Below are positions 1-6,423 of a DNA stretch of 14,499 bases, piece by piece (the first letter of the stretch is position 1; each line of letters starts with the position of its first letter). The DNA is from CAZXVU01 sp964644465 (GTDB lineage: Bacteria > Chlamydiota > Chlamydiia > Chlamydiales > SM23-39), in the NCBI GenBank assembly GCA_964644465.1, contig CAZXVU010000050.1, positions 1 through 14,499 of the forward strand. Direction: 5' to 3'. Below the pieces are notes generated by a model. The model made no database searches, had not been told where the DNA came from, and saw nothing but the letters and a program-made list of their open reading frames with translations. The position numbers and the translations under genes were made by a program.

Positions 1-53
1 TTTAATTCTATTGCTGTTAAACTCTGTTGACAGTTGTGGATAGTGGAAATGAC

Positions 54-100
54 GGGGACTGTTAATCCATTGGTCGCAAGTTCGAATCTTGCACCCGGAG
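54..100 (+). pseudogene. 3' fragment of tRNA-Asn (anticodon GTT)
   Basis: The segment can be folded as the 3' two thirds of a tRNA. The anticodon loop is 59-65 with GTT at 61-63. The anticodon stem is 54-58 with 66-70 and is imperfect at its outer pairs. The variable loop is 71-75, and the T arm is perfect, with stem 76-80/88-92 and loop TTCGAAT at 81-87. The acceptor 3' strand is 93-99 (ACCCGGA) with discriminator G100. The matching 5' strand (TCCGGGT) and a D arm should lie around 28-50 but are absent, so this is not a working tRNA. Such 3' ends are the classic att cores of integrated elements. No integrase gene is visible nearby, so that reading is inference. Confidence 0.8.
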
Positions 101-118
101 TTTCTCTATGAAAAACTG

Positions 119-151
119 GCACTTTTAGTAGCTTCTATTGAGTGCTTTTTT
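119..151 (+). terminator. Hairpin terminator after the tRNA fragment, possibly bidirectional
   Basis: Stem GCACTT (119-124) pairs with GAGTGC (140-145; the last pair is T-G) and is followed by a T run to 150. On the opposite strand the same stem is followed by the complement of the A run at 111-115. It could therefore also end transcription of the minus-strand nuclease gene that stops at 269. Confidence 0.55.
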
Positions 152-268
152 GTTTCCTCGGCGCAAATTTGGCATAGTTATGTCATCATGGAGCGCATTG
201 CTGCAAATGCTAAAGTTCCACTTGATGGCTGGGAACCATGATTAAGCCATTCATCTGTATGTTATCGC

Positions 269-1762
269 TTAAAGAGCTTCTTGAGCCAGTGTGACATGGA
301 ATGAATGGCCATGCGGCAGATCCCCTACGGCATATTGGTTTCTAAAAGCAGCTAACTCAGCGCTAGGTTCCACGATCAATACCCAGAGCCGTTTGTGGGC
401 TGTTTGAATGACGTCTACTCGAACTGGAGTGAATAGATATTTGTTCCCGATTTCTGCGATCTCTTTTGGTGGAGCGCCTTTCCACTCATCGTGGCGAATG
501 ATGCTGAAATGAGCCCCGATTCCTCCATGAAAACTAGGCATTTTGATATTGGGGTTTGTCTCTTTGATTTTGTTGAATACTTGCGTTAGATACTTATCAT
601 TTAATTTTACGTAAACGTAGTCTTTGGTTTTCCGTAAGGTTCCTTCATTAAGGCAGTTTTTTTGAGCAAAATCAGCGATTTCATCCACCTGGCTTTTTTG
701 CGCAAGCATTAGCTGTGGTTTCTCTCCTTTTAAGAGAGCTACCATAGGAGCCAGTTCAGACATGATCTGCTCGGGAGCATTCAATGTAACGGGAGATCCA
801 TTGGGAGAGTAGACGAGAAAATGATCGATTGCTTTCGATTTGAAGACATAGGGAGAAATATCTGTTGGATAGGGAGAATTCAGTGAAAAGGGAGAATTAT
901 TTAGAAAAGCCTTTGCCATTGCGTCGGACATTCCCAATTCATCAAAATTCATGTCTCCGATGGCAAGTGTAGTGATGATTGGATCAAACGTACGATTTAA
1001 ATACTCAGCAAATTCAAAACGGCCTGGTTTCGTTGGATCCCCTGGCAAGTGCACATTGACAAGTCTCATCATTTGTCCGTCACTTAAGCGACGGATTTTG
1101 ATGTCTTGAACCGTTCTATGGGGAGCATCTGAGAAGATCCCAGATACTTCCTGAGCTTCTATGATTTCAAAGCGGCGTTTATTTACTACTACAGCATCTC
1201 CGTGATTTGAGATCACTTCAAAGTGAGCGGGAAGTCTAGAACGAAGTTCCTCTAAGAAAGGTTTGCCGCATTCCTGGAGAGAGAGGATGCTGCGTGGATG
1301 GGTAGGATGTGAGAGTGTTTCGAGAATTAGATCTACCACATGTCGATCTCGGACAGTGAGCTTAGAATTTCCAATATAAACGTGCTCGTCAGCGATTAAA
1401 GAGCGGCTAAGCCCTTGAGAATTTTTTTCAGTTACCCAGCTCATGTATTCTGCATCAAGCACATTCCATGAGGCAAAGTGGAGATCTTCAAAAGTCATGC
1501 CAATGGGTAAGTGATCTGAAGGGAACTGCCATTTTTCCTGGAGTTCGCCGACGTAAGTTCCCATAGGCTGTAACATCGGTTGGACAGCCAGTTGATGCTT
1601 CATTCTGCGAAGGGAGGCGCGCTGGGAAGAAGAAGTTGATGAAATAGCAGCAGAAGAGGAAGTTTCTTTGACGTGATTATAAGAAGGCGTGCCTGCTGGG
1701 ATAGAAATAGGCAGAGAGAGCAATGACAGCCCTAATAAAGCAGAAATTTTTTGATTTGACAT
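269..1762 (-). CDS. Exported EEP-domain phosphodiesterase/nuclease with C-terminal 2H-phosphoesterase-like domain
   Basis: The ATG at 1762 is chosen because AAGGA lies 8-9 bases upstream and it opens a signal peptide (hydrophobic ALLGLSLLSLPISI, then PAG). A TTG ten codons earlier lacks these. The protein has 497 residues. Residues about 85-320 carry the EEP (exonuclease III/DNase I) motifs in order: SWNVLD (Asn100), LQEC (Glu164), VNVHLPGD (His238), IGDMNFD (Asp270, Asn272) and AIDHF (Asp313-His314). All catalytic positions look intact. The last 120 residues hold two H-x-[S/T]-x motifs, HFSI (His418) and HVTL (His489), 71 residues apart. That is the signature layout of 2H phosphoesterases (LigT/CPDase type). 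The likely role is cleavage of nucleic acid or cyclic/oligonucleotide phosphodiesters outside the cytoplasm. The substrate is unknown. EEP assignment is firm; the 2H assignment rests on motif spacing. Confidence 0.85.
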   Translation of the reverse strand: MSNQKISALLGLSLLSLPISIPAGTPSYNHVKETSSSAAISSTSSSQRASLRRMKHQLAVQPMLQPMGTYVGELQEKWQFPSDHLPIGMTFEDLHFASWNVLDAEYMSWVTEKNSQGLSRSLIADEHVYIGNSKLTVRDRHVVDLILETLSHPTHPRSILSLQECGKPFLEELRSRLPAHFEVISNHGDAVVVNKRRFEIIEAQEVSGIFSDAPHRTVQDIKIRRLSDGQMMRLVNVHLPGDPTKPGRFEFAEYLNRTFDPIITTLAIGDMNFDELGMSDAMAKAFLNNSPFSLNSPYPTDISPYVFKSKAIDHFLVYSPNGSPVTLNAPEQIMSELAPMVALLKGEKPQLMLAQKSQVDEIADFAQKNCLNEGTLRKTKDYVYVKLNDKYLTQVFNKIKETNPNIKMPSFHGGIGAHFSIIRHDEWKGAPPKEIAEIGNKYLFTPVRVDVIQTAHKRLWVLIVEPSAELAAFRNQYAVGDLPHGHSFHVTLAQEAL

Positions 1763-2171
1763 AAAGAAATTCCTTGGGTTGCTGTTTGTCAAGTAGTGAG
1801 AATGAGCTTTTAGGCGTTTTATTTCAATCTGATTAGATGCTTAGTTTAATTAAAATAAATATTCGCAAAAAACCACATAAATAAATGTCCGGAAGTATAC
1901 TGGTAGGTATTGACCCCAGCGGTCGCTGCGAAGCATTATAGCTGCAGCAAATATACTGTGAGGACCTGGCTCAGGCGATTTCAAATGGATGAAGAGGTCT
2001 CGTCTTACGGCTCAAAGAGAAGCTCAAATTCAAGAAAACAGAGCGATGTCTTCTGACGTGGATCGAGACCCGATCGTCGATGCTAGACAAGACTTTGGAA
2101 TGAATTTAGCTAGGTTCGTCTAACAATTTTCTCTGTTATTAATTCCAATTTGATCTATCTGATAAGAGTAG
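1763..2171. other. Intergenic stretch with a possible 44-codon ORF
   Basis: Apart from the leader of the minus-strand nuclease gene, there is one open frame worth noting on the plus strand, ATG 1989 to TAA 2121-2123. It has 44 residues, begins MKRSRLTAQREAQIQ and is polar and helix-like. It has only a weak upstream AGGCG. It ends 48 bases before the ribbon-helix-helix gene, so it could be a leader peptide or a remnant. A copy of the GATCGTCGAT-type repeat lies at 2072-2086 inside this frame. Confidence 0.3.
2072..2086 (+). repeat. Partial copy of a 17-bp dispersed repeat
   Basis: GATCGTCGATGCTAG matches 14 of 15 bases of the repeat found perfectly at 4159-4175 and 5413-5429. It is the weakest of the three copies and could be partly chance. 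Confidence 0.4.
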
Positions 2172-2423
2172 ATGGTTCCGAAGAAAAAAACAGAAAAGAT
2201 CGTGTGGACACGGACAACTGAACGCCTCCGTGAAGACCAACTGGAAAAGCTAAAGCTATTGTCCTGGTTGGAGAAGTCTTCATTAAGAGATACTTTCGAG
2301 GATATGATCGAAGGCTACCTATCTTCGAAAACGCACCTCAACCGTTTGATCGAAGAGAGAGAGTTCTCAAAAGCAAAGGTTAGCGCTCTTCCAGCTTTCA
2401 GGACCCTTGTGAAGGCGAATTAA
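2172..2423 (+). CDS. Small ribbon-helix-helix (CopG/Arc-like) DNA-binding protein
   Basis: A protein of 83 residues. Residues about 12-52 follow the ribbon-helix-helix pattern: a short beta strand with alternating polar residues (TRTTERL), a first helix (EDQLEKLKLLSWLEK), a turn with SSLRD, and a second helix (FEDMIEGYLSS). A basic start (PKKK) and a charged C-terminal helix flank it. Such proteins bind operators as dimers and often serve as antitoxins, plasmid copy or partition regulators, or autorepressors. No toxin-like partner is visible beside it. The Shine-Dalgarno is weak (AAGAG close to the ATG). The last 26 bases overlap the 3' end of the convergent nuclease gene, so the two transcripts are antisense at their ends. 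The fold assignment is from pattern only. Confidence 0.6.
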   Translation: MVPKKKTEKIVWTRTTERLREDQLEKLKLLSWLEKSSLRDTFEDMIEGYLSSKTHLNRLIEEREFSKAKVSALPAFRTLVKAN

Positions 2424-3159
2424 TTCTTGGGAATACCATCCCCGCCGCACGCTCAACCTTCTCAATCGTCGTCCTGGACTGATCGAGGTTCCCGCTCTCT
2501 ATCTTCTTGTTCTGGAGGATGTAGGCAAGCGGAGGATCTTCGCCCTCAGTGATAGCGACCTTGGCGAAATGGGTCGGGACGGAAATATCATTCTCCCCTA
2601 TGACCGGGTAACGTACTTCCTTTTTCCCTTCGACCTCCGAAGCAAGGAATAGTGGCAGAGTGTAAACATGCACCGTCTTGCCGGCGCGCGCCAATTCGCG
2701 CACCTGGATTTCAATCTCTCTCCATGCTCCCCTATTCAGGGAGGCGACTTGAGGGCTCACGTTCGAGAGTAGGAAGGAAGATTGCATTGCCTCGCGGCTC
2801 CCATTGCAATCTCCCGCCGGGCAAAGATGCCCTCGATCATACCCAGACCCTCGATAGTCCGCGTTCGTGGCTCTAAGAAATCCCGGCAGATCCTCATCTT
2901 CTTTGAAGCGGAATCCGTCCCGATTTGTCTCCTCTTTGGAAACGGATTCTGGTGTCAGCCGCTCATATACCCAACTGGCTCCCCTCGTGCGACCATCGTA
3001 TGACACGACATAACCGGCCCGCTCAAGAGTAAAGGTCGATTGAGGGTAGTTGGGATTTTCACGAATCGTCTTATTAAGATTAAGGGCAAAACTAGGTAGG
3101 GGGCTGATTGAAAGCCCAAAAACAATGCCAAACGAGAAGTCTGTAAACTTTTTTCCCAT
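2398..3159 (-). CDS. Secreted DNA/RNA non-specific endonuclease (NucA/EndA, beta-beta-alpha-metal)
   Basis: A protein of 253 residues, typical of the family. It starts with a Sec signal peptide (hydrophobic FGIVFGLSISPLPSFA, cleavage likely after residue 25). The catalytic motif DRGHLCPAGD at 108-117 gives the general base His111. NVSPQ (133-137) and the NRGAWREIE stretch (142-150) supply the metal-binding Asn142 and the conserved Trp and Glu. The family cuts single- and double-stranded DNA and RNA with a divalent metal and acts in the periplasm or outside the cell. The gene converges on, and overlaps, the small regulator gene by 26 bases. The ribosome binding site is poor. With the upstream EEP-type enzyme it makes two exported nucleic-acid-degrading enzymes in 3 kb, which would suit salvage of host nucleic acid (inference). 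Confidence 0.9.
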   Translation of the reverse strand: MGKKFTDFSFGIVFGLSISPLPSFALNLNKTIRENPNYPQSTFTLERAGYVVSYDGRTRGASWVYERLTPESVSKEETNRDGFRFKEDEDLPGFLRATNADYRGSGYDRGHLCPAGDCNGSREAMQSSFLLSNVSPQVASLNRGAWREIEIQVRELARAGKTVHVYTLPLFLASEVEGKKEVRYPVIGENDISVPTHFAKVAITEGEDPPLAYILQNKKIESGNLDQSRTTIEKVERAAGMVFPRINSPSQGS

Positions 3160-3262
3160 CTTCGCTTTTTTAGGAATTAGGAAGCGATAAGCGAGGAATC
3201 AGTATAGGAAGAGCGAAAATTCTCGGCAAGTTGGTCGCTCTCGTGAACGTCGCATGAATTTA

Positions 3263-3571
3263 TCACTCGCTGTCGCTGTAGTCGCTAGGAAACGTCCGCC
3301 ACCTTTTGTTGTGCTTATTTGAAAATAAGGTTCCGAAGCATCCATTAGCTTTTTTGCTGCAAGGTTTTTTGGTGTCTCCTTCAGATTTAAAGCTTTTTTT
3401 AGGTCTAGATACTGAAGAAGCGCCTTGAGAATCATCGTTAAGCCGCATCGAGGCCGCATTGGAAATCTTTTCGTTGTAAGAAGCCGATCCTTCGCTTGAA
3501 CTCTCACTTTCATGGCCGGCTGGTCTTCTGCTGCTACCATAGATAGTTGTAATATTAGTATCCATTGACAT
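3263..3571 (-). CDS. Ser-rich, basic 102-residue protein of unknown function
   Basis: The start ATG at 3571 is decided by a strong Shine-Dalgarno (AAGGAG, 6 bases upstream). A frame-shifted overlapping frame lacks this and is not called. The N-terminal half is rich in Ser, Glu and Asn (HESESSSEGSAS). The middle is Lys/Ser rich (RPKKSFKSEGDTKKPCSKK), and the end is acidic (DYSDSE). There is no signal peptide and no membrane segment. It matches no family I know. Disordered Ser-rich N-termini are common in type III effectors of intracellular bacteria, but nothing here proves secretion. A sigma70-like promoter lies 37-66 bases upstream. The gene is divergent from the twin-CX3C gene across a 134-base gap. 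Confidence 0.6.
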   Translation of the reverse strand: MSMDTNITTIYGSSRRPAGHESESSSEGSASYNEKISNAASMRLNDDSQGASSVSRPKKSFKSEGDTKKPCSKKANGCFGTLFSNKHNKRWRTFPSDYSDSE

Positions 3572-3607
3572 AAGCAACTCCTTTTTTGGGGTTTTTTGAA
3601 ACCAGAA

Positions 3608-3637
3608 ATTTTAACATGCTCGGGAGAATTATGTAAA
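3608..3637 (-). promoter_or_regulatory. Sigma70-like promoter for the Ser-rich gene
   Basis: On the minus strand TTTACA (3632-3637) and TAAAAT (3608-3613) are 18 bases apart. Each is one or two bases off consensus. The predicted start would leave a leader of about 30 bases ending in the strong AAGGAG. Confidence 0.5.
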
Positions 3638-3674
3638 TGATTCCTTTTTTCTGTGAAAAAAACCTAGTACGTAA

Positions 3675-3699
3675 TCCTTGGCTTTCTTGAACCCAAGGA
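3675..3699 (+). promoter_or_regulatory. Hairpin that buries the Shine-Dalgarno of the twin-CX3C gene
   Basis: TCCTTGG (3675-3681) and CCAAGGA (3693-3699) form a perfect 7-bp stem with an 11-base loop. AAGGA in the 3' arm is the only good ribosome binding site of the gene starting at 3706, six bases further on. Folding would block initiation, so this may be a translational switch such as a thermosensor or protein-dependent element. There is no T run, so it is not a terminator. The structure is seen in the sequence; the function is inferred. Confidence 0.55.
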
Positions 3700-3705
3700 C
3701 TGATT

Positions 3706-3951
3706 ATGTCAGGAATATCGCCCGTATCTTTCGCCAGTTGCTCAGAAATCTGCAGCACAGTATCAACAAAACCTCTCGCTCTAACAGCTTTGGCTCTTCT
3801 AACTCTGTCTAATCTCCCTAAAGCAACTGCCGACCGACCGGCCTTTATAGCCTGCTTTAATCAATGCTGGGCTGAACCTCCTCGGAATGCGGAACATGAG
3901 GACATTTGCATTCGCTTCTGCAAACCGCTCCTGGACGCGCATTCTCCTTAA
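3706..3951 (+). CDS. Small exported peptide precursor with twin CX3C motif
   Basis: A protein of 81 residues. The start is supported by AAGGA six bases upstream. Residues 1-22 are polar, 23-35 hydrophobic (PLALTALALLTLS), and the c-region NLPKATA fits a signal-peptidase site near residue 43. That would release a mature peptide of about 38 residues. It contains Cys50-x3-Cys54, 13 residues, then Cys68-x3-Cys72. This CX3C-X13-CX3C layout is that of helical hairpins pinned by two disulfides, as in mitochondrial small Tim chaperones and plant alpha-hairpinins. A further C-x3-C (12/16) lies before the hydrophobic core. Similarity to those families may be convergence; no homologue is claimed. The hairpin over its ribosome binding site suggests translational control. 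It ends 124 bases before a strong terminator. Confidence 0.6.
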   Translation: MSGISPVSFASCSEICSTVSTKPLALTALALLTLSNLPKATADRPAFIACFNQCWAEPPRNAEHEDICIRFCKPLLDAHSP

Positions 3952-3959
3952 GCGAGCAA

Positions 3960-4040
3960 ATGGAAATGATTGGATCTGTTAGCAAGGCGGCAGATAAACT
4001 TACGATCTCGCTTCTAAGACCCATTTTGGCGAGGTCGTGA
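3960..4040 (+). CDS. Possible 26-residue ORF downstream of the twin-CX3C gene
   Basis: ATG 3960 to TGA 4038-4040 encodes a short amphipathic basic peptide (contains SKAADKLTISLLRPILARS). It starts eight bases after the preceding stop and lies before the terminator at 4075-4100, so it would be on the same transcript. The ribosome binding site is weak (AAGCGAG) and the length is small, so it may be chance. Confidence 0.2.
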   Translation: MEMIGSVSKAADKLTISLLRPILARS

Positions 4041-4074
4041 AAATGAGCATTTCAGATCAATCGGCTTCACATTG

Positions 4075-4100
4075 GGCCGCTAAAAACGGCGGCCTTTTTT
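4075..4100 (+). terminator. Rho-independent terminator
   Basis: GGCCGC (4075-4080) and GCGGCC (4089-4094) form a perfect GC stem with an 8-base loop, followed at once by six T (4095-4100). It ends the transcript of the twin-CX3C gene. Confidence 0.85.
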
Positions 4101-4471
4101 CTGGCATGAAATTTCGATAATATAGCCTTTATGGCTACCACCCTACAGGTCACATGCAGATCGTCGATTCTAGGGCCGTCTGTGCGGCCGATTACTCCGC
4201 CCGGCCTGCTCGAACAAATCCCCTACTACCTTTTTTGGAGTTGGACGTTCAAACGCTGCCTTCTCAATCGATCGGGCCGCAACGCTGTTGCACCCCGTTC
4301 AGCCAAAAATGGGCTCTCAGGCTGGATTTCAAATCTGGCCTAAGATCATCGTGGACTTTGCAAGTGTCCTAAGCTCCCCGGTTCAGAACTTTATCCTGGA
4401 AAAAATTTTCTATTTTAAGTATGAAATTTCTTCGTATCGACAAACCAATATTCAATAAATCAGGTCGGACT
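4101..4471. other. GC-richer non-coding stretch before the dehydrogenase gene
   Basis: Open frames here are short and show no recognisable protein, start signal or codon pattern. The stretch carries one copy of the 17-bp repeat (4159-4175), and its base composition is higher in GC than the gene that follows. It may be the remnant of a lost gene or IS. The last 50 bases (4421-4471) are in frame with the dehydrogenase and could be read as a 17-residue N-terminal extension. Confidence 0.4.
4159..4175 (+). repeat. 17-bp dispersed repeat, copy 1
   Basis: GATCGTCGATTCTAGGG is identical to 5413-5429. Weaker similarity continues about 30 bases downstream (AGGCC/CGGCC and AATA/AATC type matches on the other strand). 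The two copies are in the same orientation and bracket the dehydrogenase gene. In one minus-strand frame both copies read P-R-I-D-D, a motif common near the start of IS5-type transposases, so they may be IS relics. Confidence 0.6.
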
Positions 4472-5356
4472 ATGCGATTTTTGACTCTAATTTTTTTGCT
4501 TTATACTTCTATTCACGCGGAACAAGTTGTGCTGATAACAGGAGCCTCTAGAGGTATTGGTTATGCGATAGCAGAAAAACTGACTGAATCAGGATATGCA
4601 GTTTATGCTGGGGCAAGAGAAAGTTCAATGCTTGATCGATTAGAAGCATTGCAAAATCGTTTTCCCCAAAACATAACAATTGTTTCGTTAGACGTGACTG
4701 ATGAACAAAGTATCAAGAAAGCCGTTGCTCAAATTCTTAATCGAGAAGGAAGAATTGATGCACTGATCAACAATGCTGGGATGATGATGTATGGTTCAGT
4801 AGAAAATCTAACTATTGAAGAGGCGCAACAAATCTTTGAAGTCAATTTTTTCGGAGTTATCCGCACGGTTCACGAAGTACTACCTATAATGCGCAAGCAA
4901 AACAGCGGACGAATCGTACAAATTAGTTCGAGATCCGGGTTTCGTCCATTGCCAACTTTAAGTCTTTACGCGGCCAGCAAATTTGCGCTGGAAGGCCTTT
5001 CCGAAACGATGGCAGCTTCTCTTAAGCCATGGAACATTTTTGTGTCATTAATAGAACCTGGGCCTGTTTCGACAGAGCTCGACTTTATTTCTCCTTATGG
5101 ATCTCGGCTGCAAAGAGAGGAAGATCCTTATTATCCTATTTTTGAAGCCTCAGGTTTGCTCGATCCAGTGAGCCCTCTTGTACAACAATCAGAGGAGATC
5201 GCAGCATTTGTTCAAAAAGCCCTTGAAGAGGAGTTGCCTCTCTTCCGCTATCAAACAACTCCGGCAATCGAAAAGCAGGCAAAGCAACGACTTTGCGATA
5301 TCACAGGTCTACAAAATCTTGCTGAATGGGAACAAATTCTATTTCCGAATAACTGA
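4472..5356 (+). CDS. Short-chain dehydrogenase/reductase with a signal peptide
   Basis: Classical SDR of 294 residues. It has TGASRGIG (23-30) for NAD(P) binding, LDVT (73-76) contacting the adenine, NNAG (100-103), the catalytic Ser in ISSRSG (151-156), YAASK (Tyr166, Lys170) and PGPV after beta6. The catalytic set is complete, so oxidation or reduction of an alcohol/carbonyl is expected; the substrate is unknown. The start at 4472 is chosen because it opens a neat Sec signal (MRFLTLIFLLYTSIHA, then E) and has AGG upstream. An in-frame ATG at 4421 would add 17 residues and hide the signal. The odd point is that only about one residue separates the predicted cleavage site from the first beta strand. 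Either the enzyme is exported, where free NAD(P) is scarce, or the hydrophobic start is a membrane anchor. The Gfo-type gene downstream has the same oddity. Confidence 0.85.
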   Translation: MRFLTLIFLLYTSIHAEQVVLITGASRGIGYAIAEKLTESGYAVYAGARESSMLDRLEALQNRFPQNITIVSLDVTDEQSIKKAVAQILNREGRIDALINNAGMMMYGSVENLTIEEAQQIFEVNFFGVIRTVHEVLPIMRKQNSGRIVQISSRSGFRPLPTLSLYAASKFALEGLSETMAASLKPWNIFVSLIEPGPVSTELDFISPYGSRLQREEDPYYPIFEASGLLDPVSPLVQQSEEIAAFVQKALEEELPLFRYQTTPAIEKQAKQRLCDITGLQNLAEWEQILFPNN

Positions 5357-5541
5357 ATGAAAGCTGTATTACCGATGAGGAATTGACCTATGCCTTGCTT
5401 AGGCCAAGGCGCGATCGTCGATTCTAGGGTCGTTTATTGAGGCCTATTCCTGCGTCGTTTCTTCTTGGCCGGCTTCGCGGCCTCTAATGCGCGAAAATAT
5501 CCTCTCTTCAGGGAATCCAAATCAGCAATATTTAAGGCCGA
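5357..5541. other. Non-coding stretch with repeat copy 2 and transposase-edge debris
   Basis: Just after the dehydrogenase stop is an unaccompanied hairpin, GCCTTG (5392-5397) with CAAGGC (5405-5410), which has no T run. Then comes the second 17-bp repeat. On the minus strand, past the stop at 5542, the frame of the decayed transposase stays open to about 5440 and reads a very basic stretch (KKKRRRNRP). This may be the broken C-terminal part of the same element. Confidence 0.35.
5413..5429 (+). repeat. 17-bp dispersed repeat, copy 2
   Basis: Identical to 4159-4175 and in the same orientation, about 1.25 kb away on the other side of the dehydrogenase gene. Confidence 0.6.
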
Positions 5542-6151
5542 TCAGGAAATAGACATTATTTCTAAGCGTAATCCTTCGGCGTCATAGCCTTTATCCGCTT
5601 CGAGAATCGGCGTTGTCCCACGAGAAATTAATGGTTTTAGCCATCCACTGATTTTATTCGCAGTGGGATGACTTCTTTCCGCTCATCTCCCGAGGCACCC
5701 GTACTTGTAACGCCAAGAGGTTGCCCAAAACCATCAACAAGTAGATGGGTTGTCACTCCTTTTCCCTTGTACCCATAGTCCACACTCTCACCGCCTCCTT
5801 TTCCCCCGAAAAAAAACCATCAACTGAGAGCCGATGCAGGTCGATCATTTTCCCATCAATGCAAACTTGCTGCAGTGTCACCAAGGCCCGTTCTAAAACG
5901 CCGTTTTCCTTCCATGAACCCAAGTATTTGTGAGCCCAGGCTCTTGATGCCCATTGTGGGCCGACTGGTACATCGCACCAGCGGGCACCAGTTGTTAATG
6001 CCCAGATCAAAGTGTTCAGAATTTTTCTAGGATGTAGCGGACGCTGTCCGTGCTTCGTTGCACTCCATGGATATGGAATTAACGGCTCCGATAGGAGCCC
6101 ACTCACTATCTGCAAGACCCTCAAACTTTCCCAAATGCGTAACTCCTTCAT
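5542..6151 (-). pseudogene. IS5-family transposase remnant, frame-broken
   Basis: The N-terminal part (start ATG 6151; a GTG at 6172 is also possible) reads as the IS5/IS427-type helical domain: RPLHPRKILNTLIWALTTGA, then WCDVP, WASRAWAHKYLGSW and VLERAL. The first catalytic Asp is in LSVDG. The frame then fails at a run of eight T on the coding strand (5809-5816). A -1 shift restores the family sequence GGGESVDYGYKGKG, HLLVDG (second Asp) and TGASGDERKEVIP, down to a stop at 5637-5639. A third frame holds TTPILEADKGYDAEGLR, ending at TGA 5542. The C-terminal region with the last catalytic Glu is not recognisable. With two frame changes and a truncated end, the gene is inactive. Confidence 0.85.
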
Positions 6152-6176
6152 TCTGAGGGAAAATTCTATCACGTAA

Positions 6177-6216
6177 AGATTTTATTGATCAAAGATAGGC
6201 TCGTGGAATAAAATCT
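6177..6216. repeat. Perfect 10-bp AT-rich inverted repeat
   Basis: AGATTTTATT (6177-6186) and AATAAAATCT (6207-6216) are exact inverted repeats around 20 bases. They lie between the IS5 relic and the exported oxidoreductase gene. They could be an old terminator, an operator, or the edge of the IS. There is no T run. Confidence 0.4.
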
Positions 6217-6423
6217 GTCTGGAATGCTTTGAGTTACATCACTATCGTGAATGTTGCTATTGGCATTACTCGTATCAGGCAAAGTTGTATCAGTGGCATC
6301 GATCGTTCTCAAATTTTGCGAGGCGTTAGCGACATTTTTCTGGGACCTGTAAATATCATCATAGACCTCCTAGTCACAGTCTATAGAGTTACAGTTACAT
6401 ATAAAAATAATTTCCGAGGTAAT

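Noticed and set aside
28..100. Complete tRNA-Asn gene
   Set aside because: No D arm and no 5' acceptor strand matching ACCCGGA are present upstream of 54.
3199..3540. Alternative minus-strand frame over the Ser-rich gene
   Set aside because: It lacks a ribosome binding site; the frame starting at 3571 has AAGGAG at the right distance and an upstream promoter.
5809..5816. Programmed frameshift in the IS5-type transposase at the T8 run
   Set aside because: It is possible in principle, but a second frame break and the missing C-terminus show the gene is already dead, and no second copy is present to test conservation.
6229..6423. 65-residue N-terminal extension of the Gfo-type protein from a TTG
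   Set aside because: The ATG at 6424 has GAGG upstream and opens a signal peptide directly before the Rossmann fold; the extension matches nothing.
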